Assembly (NCBI GenBank): GCA_029256185.1
Contig: JAQSYI010000026.1
Coordinates: forward strand, 32,142 to 96,141
Direction: 5' to 3'
Origin: Paenibacillaceae bacterium
GTDB lineage: Bacteria; Bacillota; Bacilli; Paenibacillales; NBRC-103111
DNA length: 64,000 nt
The notes under the pieces were generated by a model. The model made no database searches, was not told the DNA's origin, and was given only the letters and a program-made list of their open reading frames with translations. This document shows, in pieces, positions 7,444 to 15,646 of this stretch. The first letter of the stretch is position 1. The number at the start of each line of letters is the position of its first letter. The translations under genes and the position numbers were made by a program.

Positions 7444-8751
7444 ATGCACCCTCTTGCACAGAAGCTCAATGAAACCATCGAGAAGAACAGTCCCCATCTG
7501 TATGAAATGCTCTCTGATCTGGGCAAACTGATCTATTTCCCCAAGGAAGGCATTCTCAGCCAGTCTGCCGAAGCGAAAGTGAAGGCCAAGACTTATAACG
7601 CCACCATCGGCACCGCACTGGAGAACGGCCAGCCCATGCATCTGAAGGTCATTCAGGACACCTTGTCCGCCTATGCGCCGAAGGATCTGTACGAATATGC
7701 CCCCCCTGCGGGCAAGCCCGAGCTCCGCGCCGCCTGGAGAAGCAAGCTGCTGCTTGACAACCCCAGCATGGAAGGCAAGAGCTACGGCAACCCTATCGCC
7801 ACCAATGCCTTGACTCACGGTCTGAGCATTGTAGCCGACCTGTTCGCCGGTCCGGGGGATGCGGTTATTATTCCTGATAAGAACTGGGAAAACTATGAGT
7901 TGACCTTCTCCATCCGCCGCGGGGCGGAAATGGTTTATTATCCTCTGTACAACGCGGAAGGCTCCTTCAATGACCAAGGGCTGAAGAATGCGATTCTGGC
8001 CCAGAAGCCGCAAGGCAAAGCGATCGTGCTGCTCAATTTCCCCAATAACCCTACCGGCTACACACCGAATGTTGAAGAAGGGCGCCGGATCGTAGAAGCA
8101 ATCCAGGCAGGCGCAGAAGCCGGAATCAACGTTGTTGTCGTAACCGACGATGCGTATTTCGGGCTGTTCTTTGAGGATTCCCTGCAAGAATCCCTGTTCG
8201 GCTCCCTGGCCGGACTCCATCCGAGAATTCTGGCCATCAAGGTGGACGGAGCTACCAAGGAAGAGTATGTTTGGGGCTTCCGCGTGGGCTTCATCACCTA
8301 TGCCGATCCCAATGATGCCGTGCTGGCCGCTCTGGAGCAGAAGACCATGGGCATCATCCGCGCCACCATCTCAAGTGGTCCCCACCCTTCCCAGACCTTC
8401 GTGCTGAAGGCCCTGCAATCGCCTGATTTCGCTGCCCAGCGCAAGGAAAAGTTCCTGATCATGAAGGGCCGCGCCAACAAAGTCAAGGATGTGCTGGATA
8501 CCGGCAAGTATGTGTCTGCCTGGGACTACTATCCCTTCAACTCCGGCTATTTCATGTGCCTCAAGCTGAAGACTGTCAACGCCGAGCAGCTTCGTCTTCA
8601 CCTGCTGGATCAGTATGGTGTGGGCACCATTGCTTTGGGTGAAACCGACCTTCGCGTAGCCTTCTCCTGCATTGAAGAAGCGAATGTGGAGCATCTGTTC
8701 GAATTGATCCATCAAGGAGTCAAGGATTTGGAAAAGGTAGCCGTCCAGTAA
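7444..8751 (+). CDS. Class I/II pyridoxal-phosphate aminotransferase
   Basis: A 435-residue fold-type I PLP enzyme. Seen: substrate-loop YEYAPPAGKPELRAAWR, NALTHGLSIVADLF (cofactor phosphate region), LLNFPNNPTGYTP (the conserved NPTG Asn/Pro), VVTDDAYFGLFF (Asp that pairs with the pyridine ring), KVDGATKEEYVWGFRVGF (candidate Schiff-base Lys and the family Arg) and LRVAFSCIEE near the end. The start at 7444 has GGAAGG 9-10 nt upstream; an earlier ATG at 7435 lies right on that site. Divergent from kduI and closed by a terminator at 8761. The amino donor and acceptor are not deducible. Confidence 0.85.
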   Translation: MHPLAQKLNETIEKNSPHLYEMLSDLGKLIYFPKEGILSQSAEAKVKAKTYNATIGTALENGQPMHLKVIQDTLSAYAPKDLYEYAPPAGKPELRAAWRSKLLLDNPSMEGKSYGNPIATNALTHGLSIVADLFAGPGDAVIIPDKNWENYELTFSIRRGAEMVYYPLYNAEGSFNDQGLKNAILAQKPQGKAIVLLNFPNNPTGYTPNVEEGRRIVEAIQAGAEAGINVVVVTDDAYFGLFFEDSLQESLFGSLAGLHPRILAIKVDGATKEEYVWGFRVGFITYADPNDAVLAALEQKTMGIIRATISSGPHPSQTFVLKALQSPDFAAQRKEKFLIMKGRANKVKDVLDTGKYVSAWDYYPFNSGYFMCLKLKTVNAEQLRLHLLDQYGVGTIALGETDLRVAFSCIEEANVEHLFELIHQGVKDLEKVAVQ

Positions 8752-8760
8752 GCGGCGTAA

Positions 8761-8803
8761 AAAGACCTGGCGGAAGATCGATAATCACCTTCAGGTCTTT
8801 TTA
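8761..8803 (+). terminator. Terminator of the aminotransferase gene; degenerate member of the GACCTGGCG repeat family
   Basis: AAAGACCTG and CAGGTCTTT form the stem, followed by TT. The left arm reads GACCTGGCGGAAGA, as in copies at 12910, 40578 and 62501, and the following ATGCTGCCGGGCCATCC resembles the 62.5-kb copy. Confidence 0.75.
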
Positions 8804-8837
8804 TGCTGCCGGGCCATCCTTTCTCATTTTTTAATGC

Positions 8838-8883
8838 AAACGCCGTCCGGTGCGCATAAGCCAAGCGCAGCCGGACGGCGTTT
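8838..8883 (-). terminator. Terminator of the methyltransferase gene (works in both directions)
   Basis: AAACGCCGTCCGG and CCGGACGGCGTTT form a perfect 13-bp stem between two convergent genes, with T-rich DNA on both sides. Confidence 0.8.
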
Positions 8884-8903
8884 ATTGATATGAGGTTGTA
8901 CGG

Positions 8904-9704
8904 TTATAACGGCTTGCTCGCAACCAGGGTGAACGTCTTGGGAATTCCCTTGTCGAACACCTCCGAGGATTGATTAGGCTCCTCCACCAACTCCTCGAGC
9001 ATCAGGCCCGCCCGCGCCACAGCCGTGACAATCTCACCCAGCGTCCAATACCGAAGCTGCACCTTGGGCAGCAATGTCCGCTCCTCTTCAGGCAGAAACT
9101 TGCTGTACGCAACCTCCATCTCTGTAATGGACGTGTCGAAATAATCGCCGGTCACCTTGTGCTTGCGGATATTGGCGGTAGTGCCCTTGGAGGTAATCAG
9201 CTTCGTTGTGACAGGATGGAAGTCCTGAAGCACCAGCCTTCCCTCTCTTCCCAGCAGTCCGCTGACAATCTTCATGAGCGGCGCCAAATCGGTAAAGTAA
9301 TGCAGGATGCCGAATTCCATCAGCACCAGTCCGTAATCCCCTGACAGTTCTTCAGGGGGAAGCTCCAGCACATCGGAAACCACGTAACGCAGAGGCACAC
9401 CGGCAGCCTGCGCCAACTCACGGGCATAGCGTGCATTCTCAGAGGCAATGTCCACCACCGTGGCATCCGCCCCCAGAAGCGCCATAGCCACAGCCTTGCT
9501 GCCATGGGAACCCAGGAGATTGACCACCTTCTTGCCGCTCAAATCTCCCATATACTTGTACAAGCCCTTGAGCCTGTCGGCAGGCCTTGCCTTGATTCGC
9601 TCCGCCGCCTCGGGCGGCAAACCAAACCGGCTCACCCACGCCTCATAAGCGCCGCTGTTCCATGCCCGCTCATTGGCTCCGCTATGCTCCTGTTGCGTTG
9701 TCAT
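8904..9704 (-). CDS. Class I SAM-dependent methyltransferase
   Basis: A 266-residue cytoplasmic protein. The SAM-binding core is visible: VVNLLGSHGSKAVAMALLGA (motif I), TVVDIASENARYARELA (acidic residue binding the ribose), then VSDVLELPPEELSGDYGLVL and LGREGRLVLQDFHP. The acceptor-side half (YFDTSITEMEVAYSKF, LRYWTLGEIVTAVARAGL) is typical of small-molecule methyltransferases. The ATG is preferred over an upstream TTG because GGAGGAG lies 7-8 nt before it. A monocistronic gene. The methyl acceptor is not known. Confidence 0.8.
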   Translation of the reverse strand: MTTQQEHSGANERAWNSGAYEAWVSRFGLPPEAAERIKARPADRLKGLYKYMGDLSGKKVVNLLGSHGSKAVAMALLGADATVVDIASENARYARELAQAAGVPLRYVVSDVLELPPEELSGDYGLVLMEFGILHYFTDLAPLMKIVSGLLGREGRLVLQDFHPVTTKLITSKGTTANIRKHKVTGDYFDTSITEMEVAYSKFLPEEERTLLPKVQLRYWTLGEIVTAVARAGLMLEELVEEPNQSSEVFDKGIPKTFTLVASKPL

Positions 9705-9809
9705 CCTCTTCTCCTCCGGTTCCAATGCGCCTAAAAGTTCACTCCCCCTACTTTATCCCTTCTCCGTCTGCCTTGCAAGCTCCCGGCCGCAGAAAACGGG
9801 AGAGGTCCG

Positions 9810-11060
9810 TCAATAAATCCGGATCTCCTTGACCACCCCATCGCTGCCCTTCAATTCCAGCACATGGCTGTCGGCAGGGAGAGTCCCTCCGGTAATCGTC
9901 ACTGTAGGAGCCACATTATAGACAGCCTCCTGGACGGAGCTGTTGACAGTCTGCGTAATCTTGATAGTGGCAATCTTGCCGTCTGCGCCAAGAGTGACGC
10001 TGTTATAGATGCCATAAACGGTGAAGGCAGTCTGGTCTGCTGACGCCAAGGCGGTGACCTCCACAAACAACGCCGTATTGTTATACGTGCGGATTCTGAG
10101 GGTATCGCCTGCTACAAGGGCGTTCAAGGCTACTCTGGTCCCGTTGCGGAAGATGAATGCATTGGCATCCACCGTTACAGACTGGTTCTGCCCGTTCTTC
10201 TCGATCACAATCACATTGCCGTTCTGGACGGAAGTGAGCTTGCCGGTAATGAGCGTCTGATCCTGGGAAGACCCGCCGTCCGGCAATTGATCGCCGGTAC
10301 GGTCAAGCAGCGCGGCCAGTTCAGCCCGGGTAACAGGCTGGTTAGGCCGGAAGGTATTGTCCTCATAGCCGTTGATCAGACCCTTTTGCAGCGCAACTGC
10401 TACATATCCCACAGAGCCTGCAGGAATTTGGCGGGCATCGGCAAAGGACAGCTTCGTGTTCATAAGAGCCTTGGCTTCTGTCCCCAGCTTCATGGCCTTG
10501 ACCAGAAGCGTGGTCGCCCACAAGCGGTCTGCCGCCTTTTCCGGCTGAACCTTCTCATCGCTCTCCAGGAACAGATCGTTCTCCGCAGCAACGGCCACAT
10601 AGCCGGTGGCCCAGGCATAATCCTTGCGGAGCTGGTCCGCATCCTTGAAGTTCAAATTCGTATTCATTTCCTCCGGGGACTCCGCCTGCTCGCGCAAGCC
10701 CATCAGCCGGACAGCCGCCGTCAGGGCCTCAATTCGGGTGATGGGCTTGCGCGGTTGGAACGTCCCGTCCTCATAGCCCTCGAATACCCGCTTGGAGGCC
10801 AGGCTGGCAATATACTTCACTGCCCATTCCACATCAGCTCCGCTTACATCCGGAAAACTTATCGTGATATTTACATTATTCCCTTTATTGCCCTTATTTC
10901 CATTGTTGGTTTGCCAACTCTGATTTTTATTGTAGCCTTCATTATTCTTCTTGTCTTTCCCTTTGCCGTCTGCCAGAACGCTTCCGGCCCCGCCAAATAA
11001 CAGGGTTACCGCCAGTCCGGCTGCCAAGATTTTTTGCATCATCGGCTTCTTTGTCTTCAT
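9810..11060 (-). CDS. S-layer homology (SLH) domain cell-wall protein
   Basis: A 416-residue exported protein. The signal peptide spans about residues 1-30 (KTKKPMMQKILAAG, ending VLADG), followed by an Asn/Gly/Lys-rich linker (NGNKGNKGNN). Three SLH repeats follow: about 57-105 (FEGYEDGTFQPRKPITRIEA), 115-180 (YVAVAAENDLFLESDEKVQP) and 195-245 (LINGYEDNTFRPNQPVTRAE). SLH repeats bind pyruvylated wall polysaccharide and tether proteins to the envelope. The C-terminal 150 residues are beta-rich (KLTSVQNGNVIVIEKNG) with no recognised catalytic motif. A GGGAG site lies about 11 nt before the ATG. Probably a structural surface protein. Confidence 0.85.
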   Translation of the reverse strand: MKTKKPMMQKILAAGLAVTLLFGGAGSVLADGKGKDKKNNEGYNKNQSWQTNNGNKGNKGNNVNITISFPDVSGADVEWAVKYIASLASKRVFEGYEDGTFQPRKPITRIEALTAAVRLMGLREQAESPEEMNTNLNFKDADQLRKDYAWATGYVAVAAENDLFLESDEKVQPEKAADRLWATTLLVKAMKLGTEAKALMNTKLSFADARQIPAGSVGYVAVALQKGLINGYEDNTFRPNQPVTRAELAALLDRTGDQLPDGGSSQDQTLITGKLTSVQNGNVIVIEKNGQNQSVTVDANAFIFRNGTRVALNALVAGDTLRIRTYNNTALFVEVTALASADQTAFTVYGIYNSVTLGADGKIATIKITQTVNSSVQEAVYNVAPTVTITGGTLPADSHVLELKGSDGVVKEIRIY

Positions 11061-11230
11061 CTCTAGAAACACTCCCTCGCATTAGAATGGGGGTCCTGGC
11101 CAAGAACCGCTTCGCGAAGCATCTCATGTCACGCTACAAATGTTCGGCGCCCAGGAATAGATTGAGGGGGTTCTCCGGAATATGTTAGACTTATACCGAA
11201 TCAACAGTATTTGAACAGAAGGAGACCGAT

Positions 11231-12811
11231 ATGCGCAAAAAAAGAAACCGAGCCTCCCTGCGGACAGGCATCATCCTGGCCGGCGCGCTTGCCGCAATCA
11301 TCTTGGCCGTTGTGTGGGCCGCACAAAAAAACGACGGCGGCAGCGCAGCCAACCCGCCAATCCCCTCCGCCTCAGCGGCCCCTGTTCAGTCCTCTTCCCC
11401 TACACCAATCCCGGCGCCGACTAAGCCCCCTGTTCCATTGGAAACCGTGGATGTAGCCATAGTGGGCAGCGAGCTGGAGGGCATGTATCTGGCAAGAGCG
11501 GCTGCAGATGAAGGCTTGAAGGTGAAAATCATCGATCCCCGGCAGAAGCCGGGCGGCCAGCTGCTGCAAGGGGAGATGCTCTTCTTGGATGAGACGCGGG
11601 ACGGTTCAGGGAAGCTGCTGGTGCAAGGAAGGGCCAAGGAGCTCTTCGATGGGTTCCGCTCCGGACGGATCCGCAAGCTGGCGGAATTCCAGGCTTATTA
11701 CGACAAGCTGGTCCAAGGAATTCCCCTTGAATCGGGCATCGTCATCGACTCGGTTGATGTACAGCCCGGCATAAGCGGCACGGAAGCCGTTCAAGCGGTT
11801 GCGTACAAGGGACAAGACGGACAACTAAAGCGGCTCGCTGCCTCCTACTGGGTGGAGAACACGGACTTTGCCGCGCTGGCCGGCAAGCTGAAGACAACCC
11901 GTCTGCCCGGTCTCGAGAAACTATATGGACAAGAACAAATCGAATACATGAGCGCCGGCATGATGATGAAGTTCAAAAATGTGGATTGGGCCAAATTTCA
12001 GGCGAGCTACAGCTCGGTCAACGAAAGCTTCGCCATCGGGCTGACAAGCGTTACTACCGGTTACAAGCCGACCAATGACAGCGTATTCTTGCGGGGATTG
12101 AATGCCGTGAGCCAACGGGACGGGGAGGTTATTATCAACGCTTTCCTGCTGTACACGGTGGACCCCTCCGACGACAAGTCCATTGCCGATGCCATCGCCT
12201 TGGGAAAAAAAGAGATTCCTCTGATTCTGGCCCACTTCCGCAAAGCAATGACAGGCTGGGAGAATGCGGAGTTGAACGGCTTTCCCGAATACCTGTACAT
12301 CCGGGAATACAACCATTACGAGACCGAATACGTGCTGAATGTATCCGATGTCCTCTCTGCCGCCATGTTCCCGGACAATGTGAGCATTGCCGGCTATCCG
12401 CTGGACCTGCAGGGAATCAAGGTGAACAAATGGGGAATTGAGATGGGACGGCCGGATAAATACGGCATGCCCCTGCGCAGCTTCCAACTGAAGAACTACG
12501 AGAACGTGCTCATGGCCGGCAAAAATGTGGGCGCAAGCGCAGTCGCCTACGGCAGCGCCCGTATCCAGCCCAATACCTCGCTGGCCGCGGAGAGCATCGG
12601 GGTAATTCTCGGCCAGATCAACGGGAAGAAGCAGCTTAAGGAGCTGACCCCTGAGGATTGGGCCACGCTGCATCCCTATCTGGAAAGCAAGTACAAGATC
12701 AAGCTGACGGGAGTTACCGGTGTGAACAAGATTGCCGGGTGGACCAACGACGAAATCCAGAAGCTGAATACAGGTGAGATTATATACCCCAGCTACGTGA
12801 AGAAGCGTTAG
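11231..12811 (+). CDS. Membrane-anchored FAD-dependent oxidoreductase
   Basis: A 526-residue protein with one N-terminal membrane anchor (about residues 13-32, after RKKRNRAS), a Ser/Pro/Ala linker (about 40-70) and an extracytoplasmic flavoprotein domain. The dinucleotide fold starts VDVAIVGSELEGMYLARAA, continues KVKIIDPRQKPGG, and the C-terminal FAD-contact segment is VLMAGKNVGASAVAYGS, then QPNTSLAAESIG. This is the FAD-dependent oxidoreductase family annotated in many Firmicutes; the substrate is unknown. The first G of the usual GxGxxG is kept but the second is replaced (GSELEG). AGAAGGAG precedes the ATG. Monocistronic, followed by hairpins. Confidence 0.8.
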   Translation: MRKKRNRASLRTGIILAGALAAIILAVVWAAQKNDGGSAANPPIPSASAAPVQSSSPTPIPAPTKPPVPLETVDVAIVGSELEGMYLARAAADEGLKVKIIDPRQKPGGQLLQGEMLFLDETRDGSGKLLVQGRAKELFDGFRSGRIRKLAEFQAYYDKLVQGIPLESGIVIDSVDVQPGISGTEAVQAVAYKGQDGQLKRLAASYWVENTDFAALAGKLKTTRLPGLEKLYGQEQIEYMSAGMMMKFKNVDWAKFQASYSSVNESFAIGLTSVTTGYKPTNDSVFLRGLNAVSQRDGEVIINAFLLYTVDPSDDKSIADAIALGKKEIPLILAHFRKAMTGWENAELNGFPEYLYIREYNHYETEYVLNVSDVLSAAMFPDNVSIAGYPLDLQGIKVNKWGIEMGRPDKYGMPLRSFQLKNYENVLMAGKNVGASAVAYGSARIQPNTSLAAESIGVILGQINGKKQLKELTPEDWATLHPYLESKYKIKLTGVTGVNKIAGWTNDEIQKLNTGEIIYPSYVKKR

Positions 12812-12829
12812 GGCGATCACCCTAACGCT
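12804..12829 (+). other. Hairpin overlapping the stop codon of the FAD oxidoreductase
   Basis: AGCGTTAGGG and CCCTAACGCT form a perfect 10-bp stem around the stop codon. No T tract follows, so it is more likely an mRNA-end structure than a terminator. Confidence 0.5.
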
Positions 12830-12908
12830 GCCGCTCCCTGCCGCATGCCTCCATCCGCCTCTGCAGCAGGGAGCAAGAACCCGGGAATACCATTGGCCCT
12901 TCTTTAGG

Positions 12909-12946
12909 AAAGACCTGGCGGAAGAACTTCCGCCAGGTCTTTTTTT
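12909..12946 (+). terminator. Terminator; full member of the GACCTGGCG repeat family
   Basis: AAAGACCTGGCGGAAG pairs perfectly with CTTCCGCCAGGTCTTT, then a run of T. The hairpin and about 70 bp after it (TTCCAAAAGAG, CCGGCCCCGC, CGGAAAT) resemble 40578-40690, so the repeated unit is longer than the hairpin. Confidence 0.85.
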
Positions 12947-13006
12947 CACGGTTCCAAAAGAGGAAGTAAAGGCCTCTTTCCTATGAAAGTCCGGCCCCGC
13001 ATCCTC

Positions 13007-13201
13007 ATAACGGAAATTTTTTCCGTTATCCGACCAGTTTGTTTAAAACCCGCTCTTTTAGCGGAAATTTTTTCCGCTATCTCCTGCTGGACTCCCCCAA
13101 AAGGGCATATTGACCGGGTTTTCAGGGAATTAACGGAAAATTTTTCCGCTAATTCTTCGGAATTATCCAAAAAACGTCTGGCAACGGAAATTTTTTCCGT
13201 T
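13007..13201. repeat. Cluster of four AACGGAAA-TTT-TTTCCGTT palindromes
   Basis: Palindromes lie at 13007-13029 (perfect, arms of 10), 13059-13079 (perfect, arms of 9 with GCGG/CCGC), 13130-13152 (imperfect) and 13183-13201 (perfect, arms of 8). Starts are 52, 71 and 53 bp apart. Compensatory changes (ACGG/CCGT against GCGG/CCGC) keep the pairing, which points to selection on the palindrome itself. The rest of 12812-13530 holds the terminator at 12909 and the satellite at 13236, with no supported gene. Confidence 0.75.
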
Positions 13202-13235
13202 ATAGCATCCCATGCAGCCTTTGCTTGACCACCAT

Positions 13236-13495
13236 GCTTGTCCTTGCTCTTGTCCTTGCTCTTGTCCTTGCTCTTGCTCTTGCTCTTGCTCTTGTCCTTG
13301 CTCTTGCTCTTGCTCTTGCTCTTGCTCTTGTCCTTGCTCTTGCTCTTGCTCTTGCTCTTGTCCTTGCTCTTGCTCTTGCTCTTGCTCTTGCTCTTGCTCT
13401 TGTCCTTGCTCTTGCTCTTGCTCTTGCTCTTGTCCTTGCTCTTGTCTTTGTCCTTGCTCTTGCTCTTGCTCTTGCTCTTGTCCTTGCTCTTGTCC
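13236..13495. repeat. Hexanucleotide satellite (CTTGCT / CTTGTC), about 43 units
   Basis: About 260 bp of uninterrupted 6-bp units. CTTGCT predominates, with CTTGTC inserted every 2-7 units and a single TTTGTC. All six frames are open because the unit is a multiple of three. It starts 35 bp beyond the helicase stop. In the helicase reading frame it would encode alternating Ser-Lys and Asp-Lys. Confidence 0.95.
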
Positions 13496-13530
13496 TACTC
13501 CGGGTGCTCTTCACCCGAAGGCCGCCTCAC

Positions 13531-15234
13531 TTACTCCTTCGAGTTGCGCTTCTCCTTCAACCAACGGGGCGCTCCCTTATTCTTCTTGTCCGTCTGGCGC
13601 GGCGACTTGGCAGGATTGGGTCTGCCCCGTTCGATGCCGGAGCCCCTTCTCGCCGGGTCTCCACCTGCCCGCTCCGATCCGCGGCTGTCGGGACGCTCGT
13701 CACCGGCGCCGCCTTTGCCGCTTACCCTTCTTCCGGCAGCGGACTGGGCTATACCGGCGTTATCTCCGCCGGCATTAGCCTTGTCCTTGCCCGCGGCGCC
13801 TCTGCCCGAAGCCCGCTGCTGGCCGCCCCTGGCAGAATCACCGCTTCTCCCGGTTAGGCGGTCCCGCTCCACCAAGGGACCATTGCTTCCGCGCTCCACC
13901 CGAGGCTCACCGGTCCTGCCGCCTTCCACGCTCCTGCTGCGGTCTCCGCTGCTTCTGCCGCCTTCAACGCTTCTGCCGCCCTCTCCGCTCCTGCCTCTTT
14001 CTCCGCTCCTGCCGCCTTCTCCGCCGCGGAAGCTGCGGCTTGCAGACGCGGCGCCCTGCTCTTCTGCCGCTTTCCGCTGCAGCACCCGCTTGGGAAGCTC
14101 CCCGGGACTGACGGCCTTGCCCTCAAACAGCAGCTTCTGTTCGAAATCAATTCCCAGCGCCCTCGAAAACTTCTCCAGAATGAACAGTTGCTGAGGAGCG
14201 CACAGGGCGATCGCCACCCCCTGCCTGCCCATCCTGCCGGTCCGGCCGGAACGATGCACATAGTGATCCGCATCTACGGGCAGATCAAGATGGATGACAT
14301 GGGTAACATCCGGAATATCCAGCCCGCGGGCCGCCACATCCGTCGCCAGCAGCAATTGCAGCCTGCCCTCGCGGAAGTCCTTCATCACCCTGGCCCGGTC
14401 CTGCTTGCCCGCCTCGCTGTACAGACCCTCAACAGACAATCCGGCAAACTTCAGCTTGGCCAATATTTCTCCGATCTCATCCACCTGGTTGGTGAAGATG
14501 ATCCCCGACCGGGGGTTAAGCGTCCGTACCAGCCGCCGCAGAGTATCAATCCGGTCTCTGTCTTGGCAGAGCACATATTGATGGTGCAGCGTTTCCGCTG
14601 TCTTCTGCTCCGGTTGAATCTGAATACGGAGCGGTTCCTTCATCCACCTGTTCGCCAAACCCAGCACCTGTTCGGGTATCGTAGCCGAGAAAAAGCATAA
14701 TTGCCTGTCCCGCATGGCGCTGCGGATCACCGTCTCTACCTCCCGGCCTTCCCCCTGCTCAAAGATATGATCGGCTTCATCGATAATAATCGTGCGCACA
14801 TTGTGCATAGACAGCTTCCGCACCTTAATCAGCTCAAGGATGCGTCCGGGAGTGCCCACCACAATCTGGGGATGCAGTCTCAGCCGGTCGATCTGTCTGG
14901 CAATGGCGGCTCCTCCGATGAGCAACTGGGAGGTAATGCCCAGCCCTTCCGTAACCTGCTCCAGCACACGGGCAATCTGGGCTCCCAGCTCCCTGGTCGG
15001 CACCAGCACAATGGCCTGGAGTTTTTTCTCCGCAGTATCGATACGCTCAATAATTGGCAAAGCATAAGCCAGTGTCTTGCCCGACCCGGTCTGGGACTGG
15101 ACAATGACATCCTTGCCCTCAAGCAGCGGCGGGATTGCCTCCGACTGGACCGCAGTGGGCGTGCTTATATTCAAGCTCCTGAGATTATGCTGAATCTCCT
15201 TCTTGAGTGAAAGTCCTTCGAACGTTTGAATCAT
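13531..15234 (-). CDS. DEAD-box ATP-dependent RNA helicase
   Basis: A 567-residue RNA helicase that unwinds short duplexes during RNA decay or ribosome assembly. All motifs are visible: Q motif (STPTAVQSEAIP), I (SQTGSGKT), Ia (PTRELGAQ), Ib (TPGR), II (DEAD), III (SAT), IV (GIIFTNQ), V (ATDVAARGLDI) and VI (HRSGRTGRMG). The two RecA lobes end near residue 370. Residues about 390-560 are a disordered Arg/Gly/Ser-rich tail with imperfect repeats of GGRSGE / GGRSVE, ending APRWLKEKRNSKE; such tails bind RNA. AAAGGAG lies 7 nt before the ATG. An unusual satellite follows the stop. Confidence 0.95.
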   Translation of the reverse strand: MIQTFEGLSLKKEIQHNLRSLNISTPTAVQSEAIPPLLEGKDVIVQSQTGSGKTLAYALPIIERIDTAEKKLQAIVLVPTRELGAQIARVLEQVTEGLGITSQLLIGGAAIARQIDRLRLHPQIVVGTPGRILELIKVRKLSMHNVRTIIIDEADHIFEQGEGREVETVIRSAMRDRQLCFFSATIPEQVLGLANRWMKEPLRIQIQPEQKTAETLHHQYVLCQDRDRIDTLRRLVRTLNPRSGIIFTNQVDEIGEILAKLKFAGLSVEGLYSEAGKQDRARVMKDFREGRLQLLLATDVAARGLDIPDVTHVIHLDLPVDADHYVHRSGRTGRMGRQGVAIALCAPQQLFILEKFSRALGIDFEQKLLFEGKAVSPGELPKRVLQRKAAEEQGAASASRSFRGGEGGRSGERGRSGEGGRSVEGGRSSGDRSRSVEGGRTGEPRVERGSNGPLVERDRLTGRSGDSARGGQQRASGRGAAGKDKANAGGDNAGIAQSAAGRRVSGKGGAGDERPDSRGSERAGGDPARRGSGIERGRPNPAKSPRQTDKKNKGAPRWLKEKRNSKE

Positions 15235-15646
15235 GGATTAGCTCCTTTACGGACAAGCCGGTGCTCCCATCAAAGGGGCGGTTTAATCTAACTTAATAGT
15301 ATAACATAGCGGATAGAGAAAATATACTCCGGCGTACGGCCGCCCCGCCGGGATCGTCCCCGCCCCGCCGCAATAGATGCCCCTCCCCTGAAGAACCATC
15401 ACCAACATTAAATTGCCGTTCTCTCATTATATGACATTATTCGACTCGGTAGAACAAAAGTAATAGATTAATGACTCGTTTTCCTGAAAATACCTGGGTC
15501 TTTATACGTATTTTTAATAATAAATTTAGAGACTTTTGATAAAATGTTCAGTATCATATTGTAAGCTATATAGAGTAGCCAGTTTTTTGCATGCGGAATG
15601 CCCCCCCGCAATCCAGGCCATGTGACAAGAAGGGACGATTTTTATT
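15235..15646. other. 412-bp divergent promoter region of the exopolysaccharide operon
   Basis: Lies between the divergent helicase and operon genes. The half next to the operon (about 15420-15590) is markedly A+T-rich compared with its flanks, as expected for a promoter and leader, but no clear sigma-A hexamer pair or known riboswitch is recognised. The first gene has AGAAGGGA upstream of its ATG. Confidence 0.5.

Noticed and set aside
11921..12949. A 342-codon minus-strand open frame
   Set aside because: Antisense to the FAD oxidoreductase and running through its terminator; no ribosome site or family resemblance.
13007..13201. CRISPR-like array
   Set aside because: The repeats are short palindromes with unequal spacing and only four copies, and there are no cas genes in the window.
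13200..13857. Poly-Leu/Ala, Cys/Ser and Ala/Arg open frames
   Set aside because: Produced by the 6-bp satellite, which leaves every frame open. No start sites or conserved parts.
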